A stretch of DNA of 64,000 bases from Lachnospiraceae bacterium OM04-12BH (GTDB taxonomy: Bacteria > Bacillota > Clostridia > Lachnospirales > Lachnospiraceae): positions 25,243-89,242 of the forward strand of contig QULQ01000013.1 of assembly GCA_003490145.1 (NCBI GenBank), read 5' to 3'. Below are positions 37,904 to 46,792 of this stretch, one piece after another. Each line of letters starts with the position of its first letter. Positions within the stretch are counted from its first letter, which is position 1. Position numbers and translations under genes: made by a program. A model generated the notes under the pieces. The model had not been told where the DNA came from and searched no databases. It saw only the letters and a program-made list of their open reading frames with translations.

Positions 37904-38992
37904 TTATTCAGCCTTATATCTGTCGGCCTGCTCTGCAATCAGGGCATGGTCATCAAAGTAATTGATCTTCATGGACTTTTTGACATCATCAAGAGTCTTG
38001 GCGGCAACTTCTTCAGCTTCCATGCTTCCCTTGTGTAGAATCTCGTAAATATCAGGGATACGCTGTTCCCATTCCTTACGGCTTGTTCGGATAGGGGAGA
38101 GCTGCTCCTGAAGGACGTTGTTCAGGAATTTCTTAACCTTCACATCACCAAGACCGCCTCTTGTATAGTGATCCTTTAATTCCTGGAGGCAGCTGTACTC
38201 AGGCAGATATTCAGCAAACATATCATCCTTACAGAAGGCGTCCAGATATATGAAGACAGGATTGCCCTCTACCTGGCCGGGATCAGATACCTGTAAGTGG
38301 TTAGGGTCTGTAAACATGCTCATAACCTTCTTACGAACCTCTTCTTCAGGATCGGAAAGGTAAATGCAGTTATTCAGGGATTTACTCATCTTGGCCTTTC
38401 CATCGGTACCTGGCAGACGAAGGCATGCCTTGTTGTCAGGAAGCAGGATATCAGGCTCTACCAGAGTGTCACCGTAAACGGAATTGAACTTTCTTACAAT
38501 CTCCTTGGTCTGCTCCAGCATGGGAAGCTGATCTTCACCGACCGGAACGGTAGTTGCCTTGAAGGCTGTGATATCAGCAGCCTGGCTGATCGGGTAGGTA
38601 AAGAATCCAACCGGTATGCTGGCTTCAAAGTTTCGCATCTGGATTTCAGATTTAACGGTAGGGTTACGCTGCAGTCTGGAAACAGTAACCAGATTCATAT
38701 AGTAAAAAGTAAGTTCAGTCAGTTCTGGGATCTGTGACTGGATCAGAAGCGTGGATTTCTCAGGATCAAGACCACAGGAAAGGTAGTCAAGAGCCACCTC
38801 AATGATATTCTGGCGGACCTTCTCCGGATTTTCTGCATTGTCTGTCAGTGCCTGCGCATCTGCGATCATGATAAAGATTTTATCGAATTCACCGGAATTC
38901 TGAAGCTCCACTCTTCTGCGGAGGGAACCGACATAGTGACCCACATGAAGTCTTCCGGTGGGTCTGTCACCGGTCAGTATGATTTTTGACAT
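37904..38992 (-). CDS. trpS: Tryptophanyl-tRNA synthetase
   Basis: A 362-residue class I synthetase that charges tRNA-Trp. The HIGH-like motif is [13 protein letters not shown] at the N-terminus, and the KMSKS motif is seen as K-A-K-M-S-K-S. The start at 38992 (M-S-K-I-I-L-T-G) has GAGGAA upstream; the longer open frame adds 19 unrelated residues. The family's N-terminus is standard and the length is slightly above the usual 330-340. I looked for a T-box leader upstream and saw none. It is transcribed toward the kinase operon and shares its terminator. Confidence 0.95.
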   Translation of the reverse strand: MSKIILTGDRPTGRLHVGHYVGSLRRRVELQNSGEFDKIFIMIADAQALTDNAENPEKVRQNIIEVALDYLSCGLDPEKSTLLIQSQIPELTELTFYYMNLVTVSRLQRNPTVKSEIQMRNFEASIPVGFFTYPISQAADITAFKATTVPVGEDQLPMLEQTKEIVRKFNSVYGDTLVEPDILLPDNKACLRLPGTDGKAKMSKSLNNCIYLSDPEEEVRKKVMSMFTDPNHLQVSDPGQVEGNPVFIYLDAFCKDDMFAEYLPEYSCLQELKDHYTRGGLGDVKVKKFLNNVLQEQLSPIRTSRKEWEQRIPDIYEILHKGSMEAEEVAAKTLDDVKKSMKINYFDDHALIAEQADRYKAE

Positions 38993-39156
38993 AATTTTGT
39001 TCCTCGTTTCTTCTGTGTACGGCAGGAAACCGTCCTTTTCATTATACACTATTGTGAAGCATTTTCCATATAGATTTCAAAAATAAATTCATGTACAATG
39101 AAAACAGGGAAAAGGATCTGGAATATGATCGACGGGAATAGAAGGTAGACACAGTG

Positions 39157-39660
39157 ATGGGGAATGACAGGAAAATGAACTGGAAGAAGACGGGCAGAAG
39201 AATCAGAGAGGATGCGAAATGGGCATTTCTTACGGGAATTGTCTTTTTCGTTTATTATGAAATCGTACATTATTTTTATGGGGCATTCTGTCCTATGCTG
39301 GTGACCACAGGATTTCCCTGTGCGGGCTGTGGACTGACAAGAGCCTTTCTATATCTTGGAAGCGGACAGCTTGAAAGAGCCATGTATATGAATCCTATGG
39401 CTCTGCTTGTCATTGTCTTTGCCCTGTACTGCGGATATTACCGATATATCCGTCTGACCGCAGTAAAGCATTTTTCACTGGCGCTTGGATTGCTGATCAC
39501 TGTCATGCTGGTATTTTACGGTGTCCGGATGTATTTGTATTTCCCGGACAGGGTTCCATATGTCTATACAAGGAGAAATGTGTTGGCAGAGCGCTTCCCC
39601 GGCTATCAGCAGCTGGTGGATCAGCTGCTGAACCGGATCCGTGAGAGCAGGTTATCATAA
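39157..39660 (+). CDS. DUF2752 family small membrane protein
   Basis: A 167-residue membrane protein with the DUF2752 hallmark C-P-M-L-V-T-T-G-F-P-C-A-G-C-G-L-T-R-A in residues of about 45-63, followed by L-E-R-A-M-Y-M-N-P-M-A. Three helices are predicted (about 22-40, 80-100, 108-125). The cysteine cluster is conserved, but the function of the family is unknown. A GTG at 39154 precedes the ATG at 39157; either could be used, with AGAAGG upstream. Next to trpS but on the opposite strand. Confidence 0.8.
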   Translation: MGNDRKMNWKKTGRRIREDAKWAFLTGIVFFVYYEIVHYFYGAFCPMLVTTGFPCAGCGLTRAFLYLGSGQLERAMYMNPMALLVIVFALYCGYYRYIRLTAVKHFSLALGLLITVMLVFYGVRMYLYFPDRVPYVYTRRNVLAERFPGYQQLVDQLLNRIRESRLS

Positions 39661-39695
39661 TTTGTCAGAAAGCAGGCAGTTTTCTGGTACATATC

Positions 39696-40559
39696 CTACA
39701 GGGAGGACCATCTTCCTGATGCACCACAGGGCAGCACCAGTCCGTTTGCAGAAACCGGAAGACCGATCTCGGAGGACACCACATGGCCGCCTCTCCTTCT
39801 GGCAACAGCCGTATTCAGCATATAAGTCAGAACAGCGGGCTGCAGACCTGTTGTGTAAGAGTTGACAAGGAAGAACAGCGGTTTGTCAGAAAGGAGCTTT
39901 TCTGTCAGCTCGATAAAGGGATAAATGCTGTCTTCAATTTTCCAGATCTCTCCCTTTGGACCTCTTCCATAAGAAGGAGGATCCATGATGATACCATCGT
40001 AGGTATTGCCTCTTCGGAGCTCCCGTTCCACAAACTTCACACAGTCATCCACCAGATAGCGGATGGGGGCATCGGCAAGACCGGAGGCTGCTGCATTTTC
40101 TTTTGCCCAGGCTACCATTCCCTTGGAAGCATCCACATGGGTAACACTGGCACCGGCCTTAGCAGCAGATATGGTAGCACCGCCGGTGTAGGCAAACAGG
40201 TTCAGCACCTTGACAGGACGGCCAGCCTTCTGTATCAGGTCAGAGAACCAGTCCCAGTTCACAGCCTGTTCCGGGAAAAGACCGGTATGCTTGAAGCTGA
40301 AGGGCTTTAAATGAAAGGTCAGTGAATGATAATGAATGCTCCATTCCTGCGGAAGGTCAAAAAACTCCCATTCTCCACCGCCTTTGCTGCTTCTGTGGTA
40401 GTGGCCATTTAAATGCTTCCATTCTTTCCGTTCTTTTTTTGTATTCCAGATGACCTGCGGATCCGGGCGGAGGAGAATGTATCTTCCCCAACGCTCCAGC
40501 TTTTCTCCACAGGAGGTATCAAGTACTTCGTAATCTTTCCAGTTATCTGCGATCCACAT
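39696..40559 (-). CDS. Class I SAM-dependent methyltransferase, RlmI/RlmK-like
   Basis: A 287-residue methyltransferase. The SAM-binding motif I reads L-N-L-F-A-Y-T-G-G-A-T, followed by V-D-A-S-K-G-M-V-A-W-A and the catalytic-type motif I-M-D-P-P-S-Y-G-R-G. This pattern matches rRNA large-subunit cytosine methyltransferases, though a PUA domain is absent, so the target RNA is not certain. The start at 40559 has GGGAG ten bases upstream; an upstream in-frame ATG adds 27 unrelated residues. Divergent from the ASKHA gene. Confidence 0.82.
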   Translation of the reverse strand: MWIADNWKDYEVLDTSCGEKLERWGRYILLRPDPQVIWNTKKERKEWKHLNGHYHRSSKGGGEWEFFDLPQEWSIHYHSLTFHLKPFSFKHTGLFPEQAVNWDWFSDLIQKAGRPVKVLNLFAYTGGATISAAKAGASVTHVDASKGMVAWAKENAAASGLADAPIRYLVDDCVKFVERELRRGNTYDGIIMDPPSYGRGPKGEIWKIEDSIYPFIELTEKLLSDKPLFFLVNSYTTGLQPAVLTYMLNTAVARRRGGHVVSSEIGLPVSANGLVLPCGASGRWSSL

Positions 40560-40722
40560 AATCCATTTCTCCCAAACGGCCGGTAAGGCCGGTATTCTTC
40601 TATATAGATGATAGTGAAAGTAGAAGGAAAAAGCAAGCAAATACTGAAATTCCCATGTAAGGACGGGGAAAAGTGTGGTACACTGACAAAAGGAAATATG
40701 TCATTGGCAAAGGGAAGAATAT

Positions 40723-42141
40723 ATGGGAAATAAAGCAGGCAGACGGTGCGCAGGCTGCAGGAAGGAAAGCTGCAATGGCTGCAGTCTTTTTAACAGAATA
40801 CAGAATCCGAAGGACCGGGAGGTGATCTTCCCGGAAGACTTTGTACCGGATCCCCGGCAGGGCTTTGGGATCGCTTTTGACGTGGGAACGACCACACTGG
40901 CAGCACTTCTCTTTGATCTTACAGACGGTCATCAGCTTGGGGCACTGACCGGTGTGAATCCGGGACGGTTTGCCGGAGCAGATGTGATCAGCCGGATCAC
41001 CTATGCGGCAGGATCAGAGGAAAATGCCAAAAGGCTGCAAGGCACTCTGATCCGCAGGTTGGATGAAATGGCCGAGGCACTTGCAGATGGAAAAGAAATA
41101 AGCAGAGTTACAGTGGCAGGCAATACGGCTATGTGTGAGAGTCTTCTTGGAATGTCCGTTGAGGGCCTCTGCAGGGCACCTTTTCATAAGGACTATCAGG
41201 GCTGCTGCAGCAAAAAAGGAGAGGAGCTTGGATTTTCCTTTTTAAAGGCTGCAGAGATATTAGTACTGCCTTCTATAGATGGTTATGTCGGGGCAGATGC
41301 TCTTTCTGTGTATACATGGGTGAAAGCCATGGATGGGAGAAAAAAGATATTGGCAGTGGATATTGGAACCAACGGAGAGGTTCTGCTGTTTGGGGAAGAC
41401 AGGGATTTTGCCTGCTCAGCGGCAGCAGGACCGGCACTGGAGGGAGCTGCGGTCCTGCAGGGAATGGGGGCTGTAGAAGGTGCGATCCGGAAGGTAGCTC
41501 TGACGGGAAGGTTTCCCATGCAGGATCTGGCATGTCAGGTGATCGGAGGAGGGGAAGCGAAGGGAATCTGTGGTTCCGGTCTTATCAGTGCCCTTTCTCA
41601 GCTTGTCCGGATCGGGGTGATTGATGAAAGCGGATATATCAGAAATGCAAAGGAGCTGCGAAGGATGGGAGTTCCCGTAAGGATCTGCCAGAGAGTCAGA
41701 GAAGATGGAGAAGCAGGTGAGAGAAGGATCCTGCTTTCGGGAGAAGTGCTTCAAAAGCCTGTTTTTCTTACAGCCTCAGATATCAGGCAGCTTCAGCTCG
41801 CCAAGGGAGCTATCCGGGCAGGGATCGAAACCCTGCTTCAAAAGGCACAGATCCCGGCTAAGGAGCTTAGGCGGATCTATCTGACCGGTTCCTTTGGAAA
41901 CAGTCTTTCAGCGGAAGATGTGACGGGAATAGGACTTCTGCCGGAAACAGAGAAGGAGAAGATCACCAGTGTCAGCAGCTGTGCCGGCATGGGGGCAGCC
42001 ATGGCGCTTCTTTCCGGCCAGGTGCAAAGAAAGATGGAAGAGGATGCGGAAAAGATCTGTCATGTGGAGCTTGCCGGCGAACCGGATTTCCAGGAAAGAT
42101 TTCTGAAGGAGATGAATTTTCCGGGCAATGAGGTTCACTGA
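40723..42141 (+). CDS. ASKHA-domain protein related to corrinoid-activation ATPases (RACo/RamA type), lacking the ferredoxin domain
   Basis: A 472-residue protein. The first 25 residues contain a cysteine cluster C-A-G-C-x4-C-x2-C. From residue 45 the ASKHA ATPase fold starts with F-G-I-A-F-D-V-G-T-T-T-L-A, then V-A-G-N-T-A-M and I-L-A-V-D-I-G-T-N-G-E-V. The C-terminal G-S-F-G-N-S and S-C-A-G-M-G-A-A-M-A match the DUF4445/RACo C-terminal family. Full-length relatives carry an N-terminal 2Fe-2S domain and reactivate corrinoid proteins in methyl transfer. Here that domain is absent and no corrinoid gene is near, so the partner is unknown. Ends about 115 bases before proB. Confidence 0.82.
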   Translation: MGNKAGRRCAGCRKESCNGCSLFNRIQNPKDREVIFPEDFVPDPRQGFGIAFDVGTTTLAALLFDLTDGHQLGALTGVNPGRFAGADVISRITYAAGSEENAKRLQGTLIRRLDEMAEALADGKEISRVTVAGNTAMCESLLGMSVEGLCRAPFHKDYQGCCSKKGEELGFSFLKAAEILVLPSIDGYVGADALSVYTWVKAMDGRKKILAVDIGTNGEVLLFGEDRDFACSAAAGPALEGAAVLQGMGAVEGAIRKVALTGRFPMQDLACQVIGGGEAKGICGSGLISALSQLVRIGVIDESGYIRNAKELRRMGVPVRICQRVREDGEAGERRILLSGEVLQKPVFLTASDIRQLQLAKGAIRAGIETLLQKAQIPAKELRRIYLTGSFGNSLSAEDVTGIGLLPETEKEKITSVSSCAGMGAAMALLSGQVQRKMEEDAEKICHVELAGEPDFQERFLKEMNFPGNEVH

Positions 42142-42232
42142 ATTTCCACCGGATTTTCAGGCAGAGATTGACGAAGCTTTAACGCGGGAGTATGATAAAG
42201 CGTGGTGCAGTGCAGACCTGAGGACAGGTTGA
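42128..42232 (+). CDS. Possible 34-residue small ORF between the ASKHA gene and proB
   Basis: ATG at 42128, in the last codons of the ASKHA gene, opens a 34-codon frame ending at 42232. The product would be acidic (F-P-P-D-F-Q-A-E-I-D-E-A-L). The overlap could couple its translation to the upstream gene. There is no strong ribosome binding site and no family is recognised; it may be a chance frame. Confidence 0.2.
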   Translation: MRFTEFPPDFQAEIDEALTREYDKAWCSADLRTG

Positions 42233-42256
42233 AAACAGAGAAAAGAGGATGGAAGA

Positions 42257-43060
42257 GTGGACAGAAGCTTTTTGAAGGATAAAAAAAGAATTGTTGTGAA
42301 GATTGGTACTTCCACGATCACGCATACCAGTACCGGAAATTTAAATCTTGGCAAGCTGGAAAGACTGGTGCGGATGCTGACTGATATCAGGAACCAGGAT
42401 AAGGAAGTGGTAGTGGTTTCCTCCGGAGCCATCGGCGCAGGAAGAAAAGCACTGGGAATCAAGGAAAGACCGAAGACTCTTTCTGTAAAGCAGGCATGTG
42501 CTGCAGTAGGACAGGCAAGACTGATGATGATCTATCAGAAGCTGTTTGCGGAATATAACCAGACCATTGCGCAGATCCTGATCACCAAGAGGATCATGCT
42601 CAATGAGATCAGCAAAACCAATGCGGAGAACACCTTTGCAGAGCTTCTTCGCATGGAGGTTATTCCTATTGTAAATGAAAATGACCCGATTTCCACAGAT
42701 CAGATCCAGGAAGAAAATTTTGGTGATAATGATACGCTTTCTGCTAATGTGGCTGAGCTTGTAAAGGCGGATCTGCTGATCCTGCTGTCAGATATTAACG
42801 GACTGTATACGGATGATCCAAGAACCAATAAGAACGCAAAGCTGATTCCATATGTAGACCATATTGATGCTGCACTGGAAAGCATGGCCAAGGGGGCAGA
42901 CAGTAATTATGGAACCGGCGGCATGACGACCAAGATCGCAGCTGCCAAGATTGCTACAGAAGCAGGCGTTGACATGGTGATCGCCAACGGTGAGCATCTG
43001 AGCAATATCAGCAGGATCTTAAATGGTGAAGAGATAGGAACTCTATTCAAGGCTATGTAG
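42257..43060 (+). CDS. proB: Glutamate 5-kinase
   Basis: A 267-residue kinase that phosphorylates glutamate in the first step of proline synthesis. The amino-acid kinase fold is clear: V-V-K-I-G-T-S-T, V-S-S-G-A-I-G-A-G, N-E-N-D-P-I-S and S-D-I-N-G-L-Y-T-D-D-P-R. It lacks the C-terminal PUA domain found in longer homologues. GTG start with AGAGGATGG upstream. The usual partner proA does not follow: a convergent DUF1015 gene overlaps the end by 18 bases. A proline/sodium symporter gene (putP) lies 1.4 kb away. Confidence 0.93.
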   Translation: MDRSFLKDKKRIVVKIGTSTITHTSTGNLNLGKLERLVRMLTDIRNQDKEVVVVSSGAIGAGRKALGIKERPKTLSVKQACAAVGQARLMMIYQKLFAEYNQTIAQILITKRIMLNEISKTNAENTFAELLRMEVIPIVNENDPISTDQIQEENFGDNDTLSANVAELVKADLLILLSDINGLYTDDPRTNKNAKLIPYVDHIDAALESMAKGADSNYGTGGMTTKIAAAKIATEAGVDMVIANGEHLSNISRILNGEEIGTLFKAM

Positions 43061-44284
43061 GAAGAGACCGCTTCGGAGCTTTGGCTCAAACCAGGTGGAT
43101 TTGGGCGGCATCAGAAGACCGGCATCCGCTACCTGGAACAGCTCCTGCATGGAAGTGGGATACATGGAAAAGGCAATTTCCATATCAGAGGAAGCCCTTT
43201 TTTCCAGCTCCTGTAAGCCACGGATACCCCCAACAAAATCAATGCGTTTGTCTGTCCTGGGATCTCCGATCCCAAGGATCGGTGCAAGAAGATGATCCTG
43301 CAGAATAGAAACATCCAGCCCTTTGATCGGATCCTCCGAGAGAAGGGCTTTTTTGGCGGTCAGCAGATACCAGCTTCCATGCAGATACATACCGAAGGTG
43401 CCTTTTTCTTTGGGAGATACGGCGTTCTTCTCCATATCGCAAATGGAAAAGCCGGCATCATGGACAGCCTGCAGGAATTCTTCATCAGTATGGCTATTCA
43501 GATCCTTTACTACACGGTTATAAGGCAGGATCTTAAGCTGATCATCCGGAAAAAGGACAGAGAGGAAACGGTTGAATTCTTCCTGTCCGGTGTAGCTTTT
43601 CTTTTCTTCCCTGCGCTTTAATCCAACCTTGACAGCAGAGGCACAGCGGTGGTGCCCATCAGCAATATAGGTACAGGGCAGCTCCTTAAATAAGGAAGAA
43701 AGGGCTTCTGTAACAGCAGGAGAAGCAGCTTTCCAAGCCCGGTGTCCGATCCCGTCAGGAGAAACAAAATCATAAAGAGGGGCATCCTTTTTGCACAGGT
43801 CTACGATCTCATTGATCGCTGCTTTGGATCTGTACGCCAGAAAGATAGGACCGGTATGGGCATTGGTCGTATCTACATGACGGATCCGGTCAATCTCCTT
43901 TTCTTCCCTGGTGTTTTCATGCTTCCTGATCGTTCCGGCCAGATAATCGTCAATGGAAGAGCAGCCAACGATACCGGTCTGGCTGCGTCCGTCCATGGTC
44001 AGCTCATAAATATAGAAGCAGGGCGTTTCGTCCTTTATAAAATGACCATCCTTAATTTGGGAATCTAGAAGCTCTCTGGCTTTCTGGTATACCCGGTCAT
44101 CGTAGGTATCAATATCAGCAGCGAGCATGGTCTCTGCCCTGTCGATGGCAAGGAAAGAAAGAGGTTCCCTTCTGACCTCTTCAAGGGCTTCGTTTCTGTT
44201 ATATACATCATAGGGAAGGGCGGCAATCCGGTCTGCAAGAGCAGGATCCGGTCTGATTCCCTTAAAGGGGGTAACTGATGGCAT
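43043..44284 (-). CDS. DUF1015 family protein
   Basis: A 413-residue DUF1015 protein, recognised by P-F-K-G-I-R-P at the N-terminus, A-L-P-Y-D-V-Y, the central I-A-D-G-H-H-R-C-A-S-A motif and a conserved C-terminal half with M-Y-P-T-S-M-Q-E-L-F. The histidine-rich loop suggests metal or phosphate chemistry. The family has no established function, though it is often found near serine-biosynthesis genes. It overlaps the end of proB on the opposite strand by 18 bases. No signal peptide or membrane segment. Confidence 0.88.
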   Translation of the reverse strand: MPSVTPFKGIRPDPALADRIAALPYDVYNRNEALEEVRREPLSFLAIDRAETMLAADIDTYDDRVYQKARELLDSQIKDGHFIKDETPCFYIYELTMDGRSQTGIVGCSSIDDYLAGTIRKHENTREEKEIDRIRHVDTTNAHTGPIFLAYRSKAAINEIVDLCKKDAPLYDFVSPDGIGHRAWKAASPAVTEALSSLFKELPCTYIADGHHRCASAVKVGLKRREEKKSYTGQEEFNRFLSVLFPDDQLKILPYNRVVKDLNSHTDEEFLQAVHDAGFSICDMEKNAVSPKEKGTFGMYLHGSWYLLTAKKALLSEDPIKGLDVSILQDHLLAPILGIGDPRTDKRIDFVGGIRGLQELEKRASSDMEIAFSMYPTSMQELFQVADAGLLMPPKSTWFEPKLRSGLFLHSLE

Positions 44285-44366
44285 ATAGATTCTCCTTTTT
44301 CTTCCGGTTAACTTTTAACTATTATATAATGGGTCCGAAAGAAAAACAAGCAACGGAAGGTTATAC

Positions 44367-44395
44367 TTGACGCATGCCGTCAATTCGTTTATATT
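44367..44395 (+). promoter_or_regulatory. putP promoter with palindromic -35 region
   Basis: TTGACG and TATATT are separated by 17 bases. The -35 box is one arm of the inverted repeat TTGACG-catgc-CGTCAA (44367-44383). A second palindrome ATACATGTAT lies just after the -10 (44399-44408). Repressor binding at either would block transcription; the regulator is unknown. Confidence 0.6.
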
Positions 44396-44456
44396 TGTAT
44401 ACATGTATATTGCATAAATATACGGGCAAAAGACAACAGATTATGAGGAGGACATT

Positions 44457-46010
44457 ATGACAGGAAATTCACTTGGATTTGTCATTCTGGCATTTGTACT
44501 GTATCTTCTGATGATGGTCATCATCGGCGCATTATATGCGAAGAAGAATAGTACCACAGAGGATTATTTTTTGGGAGGCAGAAGCCTTGGCGGCTTTGTG
44601 GCAGCACTGTCTGCGCAGGCATCTGATATGAGCGGCTGGCTGCTGATGGGACTGCCGGGTTCTATTTATGCACTTGGAACGGGACAGGCATGGATCGCTA
44701 TCGGACTTTTTATCGGAACTGTACTGAACTGGATCTTTATTTCAGGAAGACTCCGCAGGTATACGATCAGGGCGAACAATTCACTGACCCTTCCGACCTA
44801 CTTTGAGAACAGATTTCATGATAAGAAAAAAGTACTTCTTTTCATTTCGTCTGTGACAATTGTTATCTTCTTCCTGGTATATACAGCATCAGCACTGGCA
44901 GCGGGAGGCAAGCTTTTTACTTCCGTATTTAATGTAGATTATAAACTGGCGCTGACGATCGGCGCCGTTGTTATCCTGACCTACACCTTTCTTGGCGGTT
45001 TTATGGCTGTTTGTGTTACTGACTTTGTTCAGGGAACACTGATGCTGATCGCACTGCTTGCTGTACCGATCATGGCATACAGTATCGTAGGCGGTGGAAA
45101 TGTCATGAGCACACTGGATGCCAGTGGCGTTGCAGGCGGCAGTGCAGCGTACTTAAGCCTTTTTTCCAATGGCGGAGAGGCCTATAAGGCAGTAGATATC
45201 ATTTCAGGACTTGCATGGGGACTTGGTTACTGTGGCATGCCCCATATCCTGGTCCGCTTTATGGCTGTACGAAATGAAAAGGAACTGAAGAAATCCAAAG
45301 GCATTGCTATTATATGGGTATTTATTTCCCTGGCATGCGCGTGGGTCATTGGTATTCTCGGAAGAGCTTACCTGTTCCCGGAGGTACTGACAGGTGGAGA
45401 AGAAGAAAAAGTATTTATCAAAATGATTATCAAGCTGTTCAGCGAAGATGTGAAGCTTCCTCTGATCGGCGGATTCTTCCTCTGCGGAATCCTGGCAGCA
45501 ATCATGTCAACAGCAGATTCTCAGCTCCTTGTCAGCGCTTCCAGCGTGGCTGAGGATATTGTAAAGGGTATTATCAAGAAGGATGCAGATGAAAAGCAGA
45601 TCTTCAGGATCAGCCGTTATACTGTGCTAGTGATTGCAGTATTGGCCTACATCATCGCCCTGAACCCGAATAACTCCATTATGGGACTTGTTTCCAATGC
45701 CTGGGCAGGTCTTGGTGCAGCCTTCGGTCCTACTGTACTGTTATCTCTTTATTGGAAGAGAACCAATTTCCAGGGAGCAGTAGCAGGTATCGCCAGCGGA
45801 GCCCTGACTGTTATTGCGTGGGATTATCTTCCTATTATAAGTGGACAGACCATCGGGGCAGCTACCGGGTTATATTCCCTGGCAGTTGGATTTCCTGTGA
45901 GCCTTCTCTTCATTATTATAGTGAGCCTCTTAACACCTCCTCCGACAGAAGAGATGGTTACAGAGTTTGAAGATGTCAGTAAGAGAAGAATTGATTTTGA
46001 TCAGGAGTAG
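44457..46010 (+). CDS. putP: Sodium/proline symporter
   Basis: A 517-residue sodium:solute symporter with about 13 hydrophobic helices. It matches PutP closely: A-S-D-M-S-G-W-L-L-M-G-L-P-G in helix 2, the F-L-G-G-F-M-A-V-C segment and S-T-A-D-S-Q-L-L-V near helix 8, a region that includes sodium-site serine/threonine residues in homologues. It imports proline with sodium. GAGGAGG lies before the ATG. Its own promoter with two palindromes suggests regulated expression. It is the last gene before the ribosomal cluster. Confidence 0.93.
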   Translation: MTGNSLGFVILAFVLYLLMMVIIGALYAKKNSTTEDYFLGGRSLGGFVAALSAQASDMSGWLLMGLPGSIYALGTGQAWIAIGLFIGTVLNWIFISGRLRRYTIRANNSLTLPTYFENRFHDKKKVLLFISSVTIVIFFLVYTASALAAGGKLFTSVFNVDYKLALTIGAVVILTYTFLGGFMAVCVTDFVQGTLMLIALLAVPIMAYSIVGGGNVMSTLDASGVAGGSAAYLSLFSNGGEAYKAVDIISGLAWGLGYCGMPHILVRFMAVRNEKELKKSKGIAIIWVFISLACAWVIGILGRAYLFPEVLTGGEEEKVFIKMIIKLFSEDVKLPLIGGFFLCGILAAIMSTADSQLLVSASSVAEDIVKGIIKKDADEKQIFRISRYTVLVIAVLAYIIALNPNNSIMGLVSNAWAGLGAAFGPTVLLSLYWKRTNFQGAVAGIASGALTVIAWDYLPIISGQTIGAATGLYSLAVGFPVSLLFIIIVSLLTPPPTEEMVTEFEDVSKRRIDFDQE

Positions 46011-46059
46011 AAACAGTTCAGCTCTCTGAAAAATTGCTGAAAAAAATTTGAAAATGGTA

Positions 46060-46105
46060 TTGCATTCTCATGCCACATCGTTTATACTAATAGACGCTGT
46101 GGCAT
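46060..46105 (+). promoter_or_regulatory. S10-operon promoter flanked by an inverted repeat
   Basis: TTGCAT (46060-46065) and TATACT (46083-46088) are separated by 17 bases. ATGCCACA (46070-46077) and TGTGGCAT (46098-46105) form an inverted repeat that brackets the -10 box. Its placement suggests a regulator site or, if the start is earlier, an RNA hairpin. Confidence 0.7.
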
Positions 46106-46400
46106 GATAGCTGTGAAGCGTGAGGTTGCTGCGGATCCGAAAGGAAGCGCAGGTTTTCCGTGGAGCGAATGTCAAGAGTTCTGCCAGGTGGCAGAACGAA
46201 AGAACCTGACGGCAAGTCACTGTACAAACGTAAGTCTGTAAAGAAACAGAAACACGTGTGTTAAGAATGCAGAACCTTAAGAAGCTGAGTCCTTTGGATC
46301 CGGCATTTTGCGTGGGAGAGCAGGACACACACGGAAGAGTGTACAGTCACCGCTTGTCGTACTTATCAATAAAAAGTGCGAAAAGGAGGCGACTTTTTTT
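46095..46400 (+). promoter_or_regulatory. Long structured leader of the S10 operon
   Basis: About 305 nt lie between the predicted transcription start and rpsJ with no gene. A perfect hairpin GTTCTGCC-AGGT-GGCAGAAC lies at 46178-46197. Just before rpsJ, AAGTGCG and CGACTT can pair with the AAAAGGAGG ribosome binding site as the loop, and the stem runs directly into TTTTT. This can be read as a weak terminator or as an RBS-exposing hairpin. Autoregulation of S10 operons through leaders is established in other bacteria; the protein acting here is unknown. Confidence 0.5.
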
Positions 46401-46718
46401 ATGGCAAGTCAAGTAATGAGAATCACACTCAAGGCTTATGACCATCAGCTTGTTGATGCGTCTGCCAAAAAAATCATCGAAACAGTTAAGAAGAACGGAG
46501 CACAGGTGAGCGGCCCTGTACCGCTTCCTACTAAAAAGGAAGTTGTTACAATCTTAAGAGCAGTTCACAAGTATAAGGACTCCAGAGAGCAGTTCGAACA
46601 GAGAACTCACAAGAGACTGATCGATATCATTACACCTACACCCAAGACTGTAGATGCTCTGCAGAGACTTGAGATGCCTGCCGGTGTATATATCGACATC
46701 AAGATGAAGAACAAGTAA
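46401..46718 (+). CDS. rpsJ: 30S ribosomal protein S10
   Basis: Ribosomal protein S10, 105 residues, of the 30S head and also a partner in transcription antitermination (NusE) in other bacteria. Landmarks are [17 protein letters not shown] and the R-T-H-K-R-L-I-D-I region. The ATG at 46401 is used because the conserved protein starts there (M-A-S-Q-V-M-R-I-T). AAAAGGAGG lies upstream within a possible hairpin loop. First gene of the S10-spc-alpha cluster. Confidence 0.97.
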   Translation: MASQVMRITLKAYDHQLVDASAKKIIETVKKNGAQVSGPVPLPTKKEVVTILRAVHKYKDSREQFEQRTHKRLIDIITPTPKTVDALQRLEMPAGVYIDIKMKNK

Positions 46719-46792
46719 GAAGCAGGCAGAAAACTCTAATCACTAGAATGGCCCGATAGCGGCCCGCTGTAGAATCAAATGGAGGAAAAGAA

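Noticed and set aside
38993..39150. T-box leader upstream of trpS
   Set aside because: No T-box sequence, specifier-loop or antiterminator-like helix could be seen; only an extended -10-like TGTATAAT near 39045.
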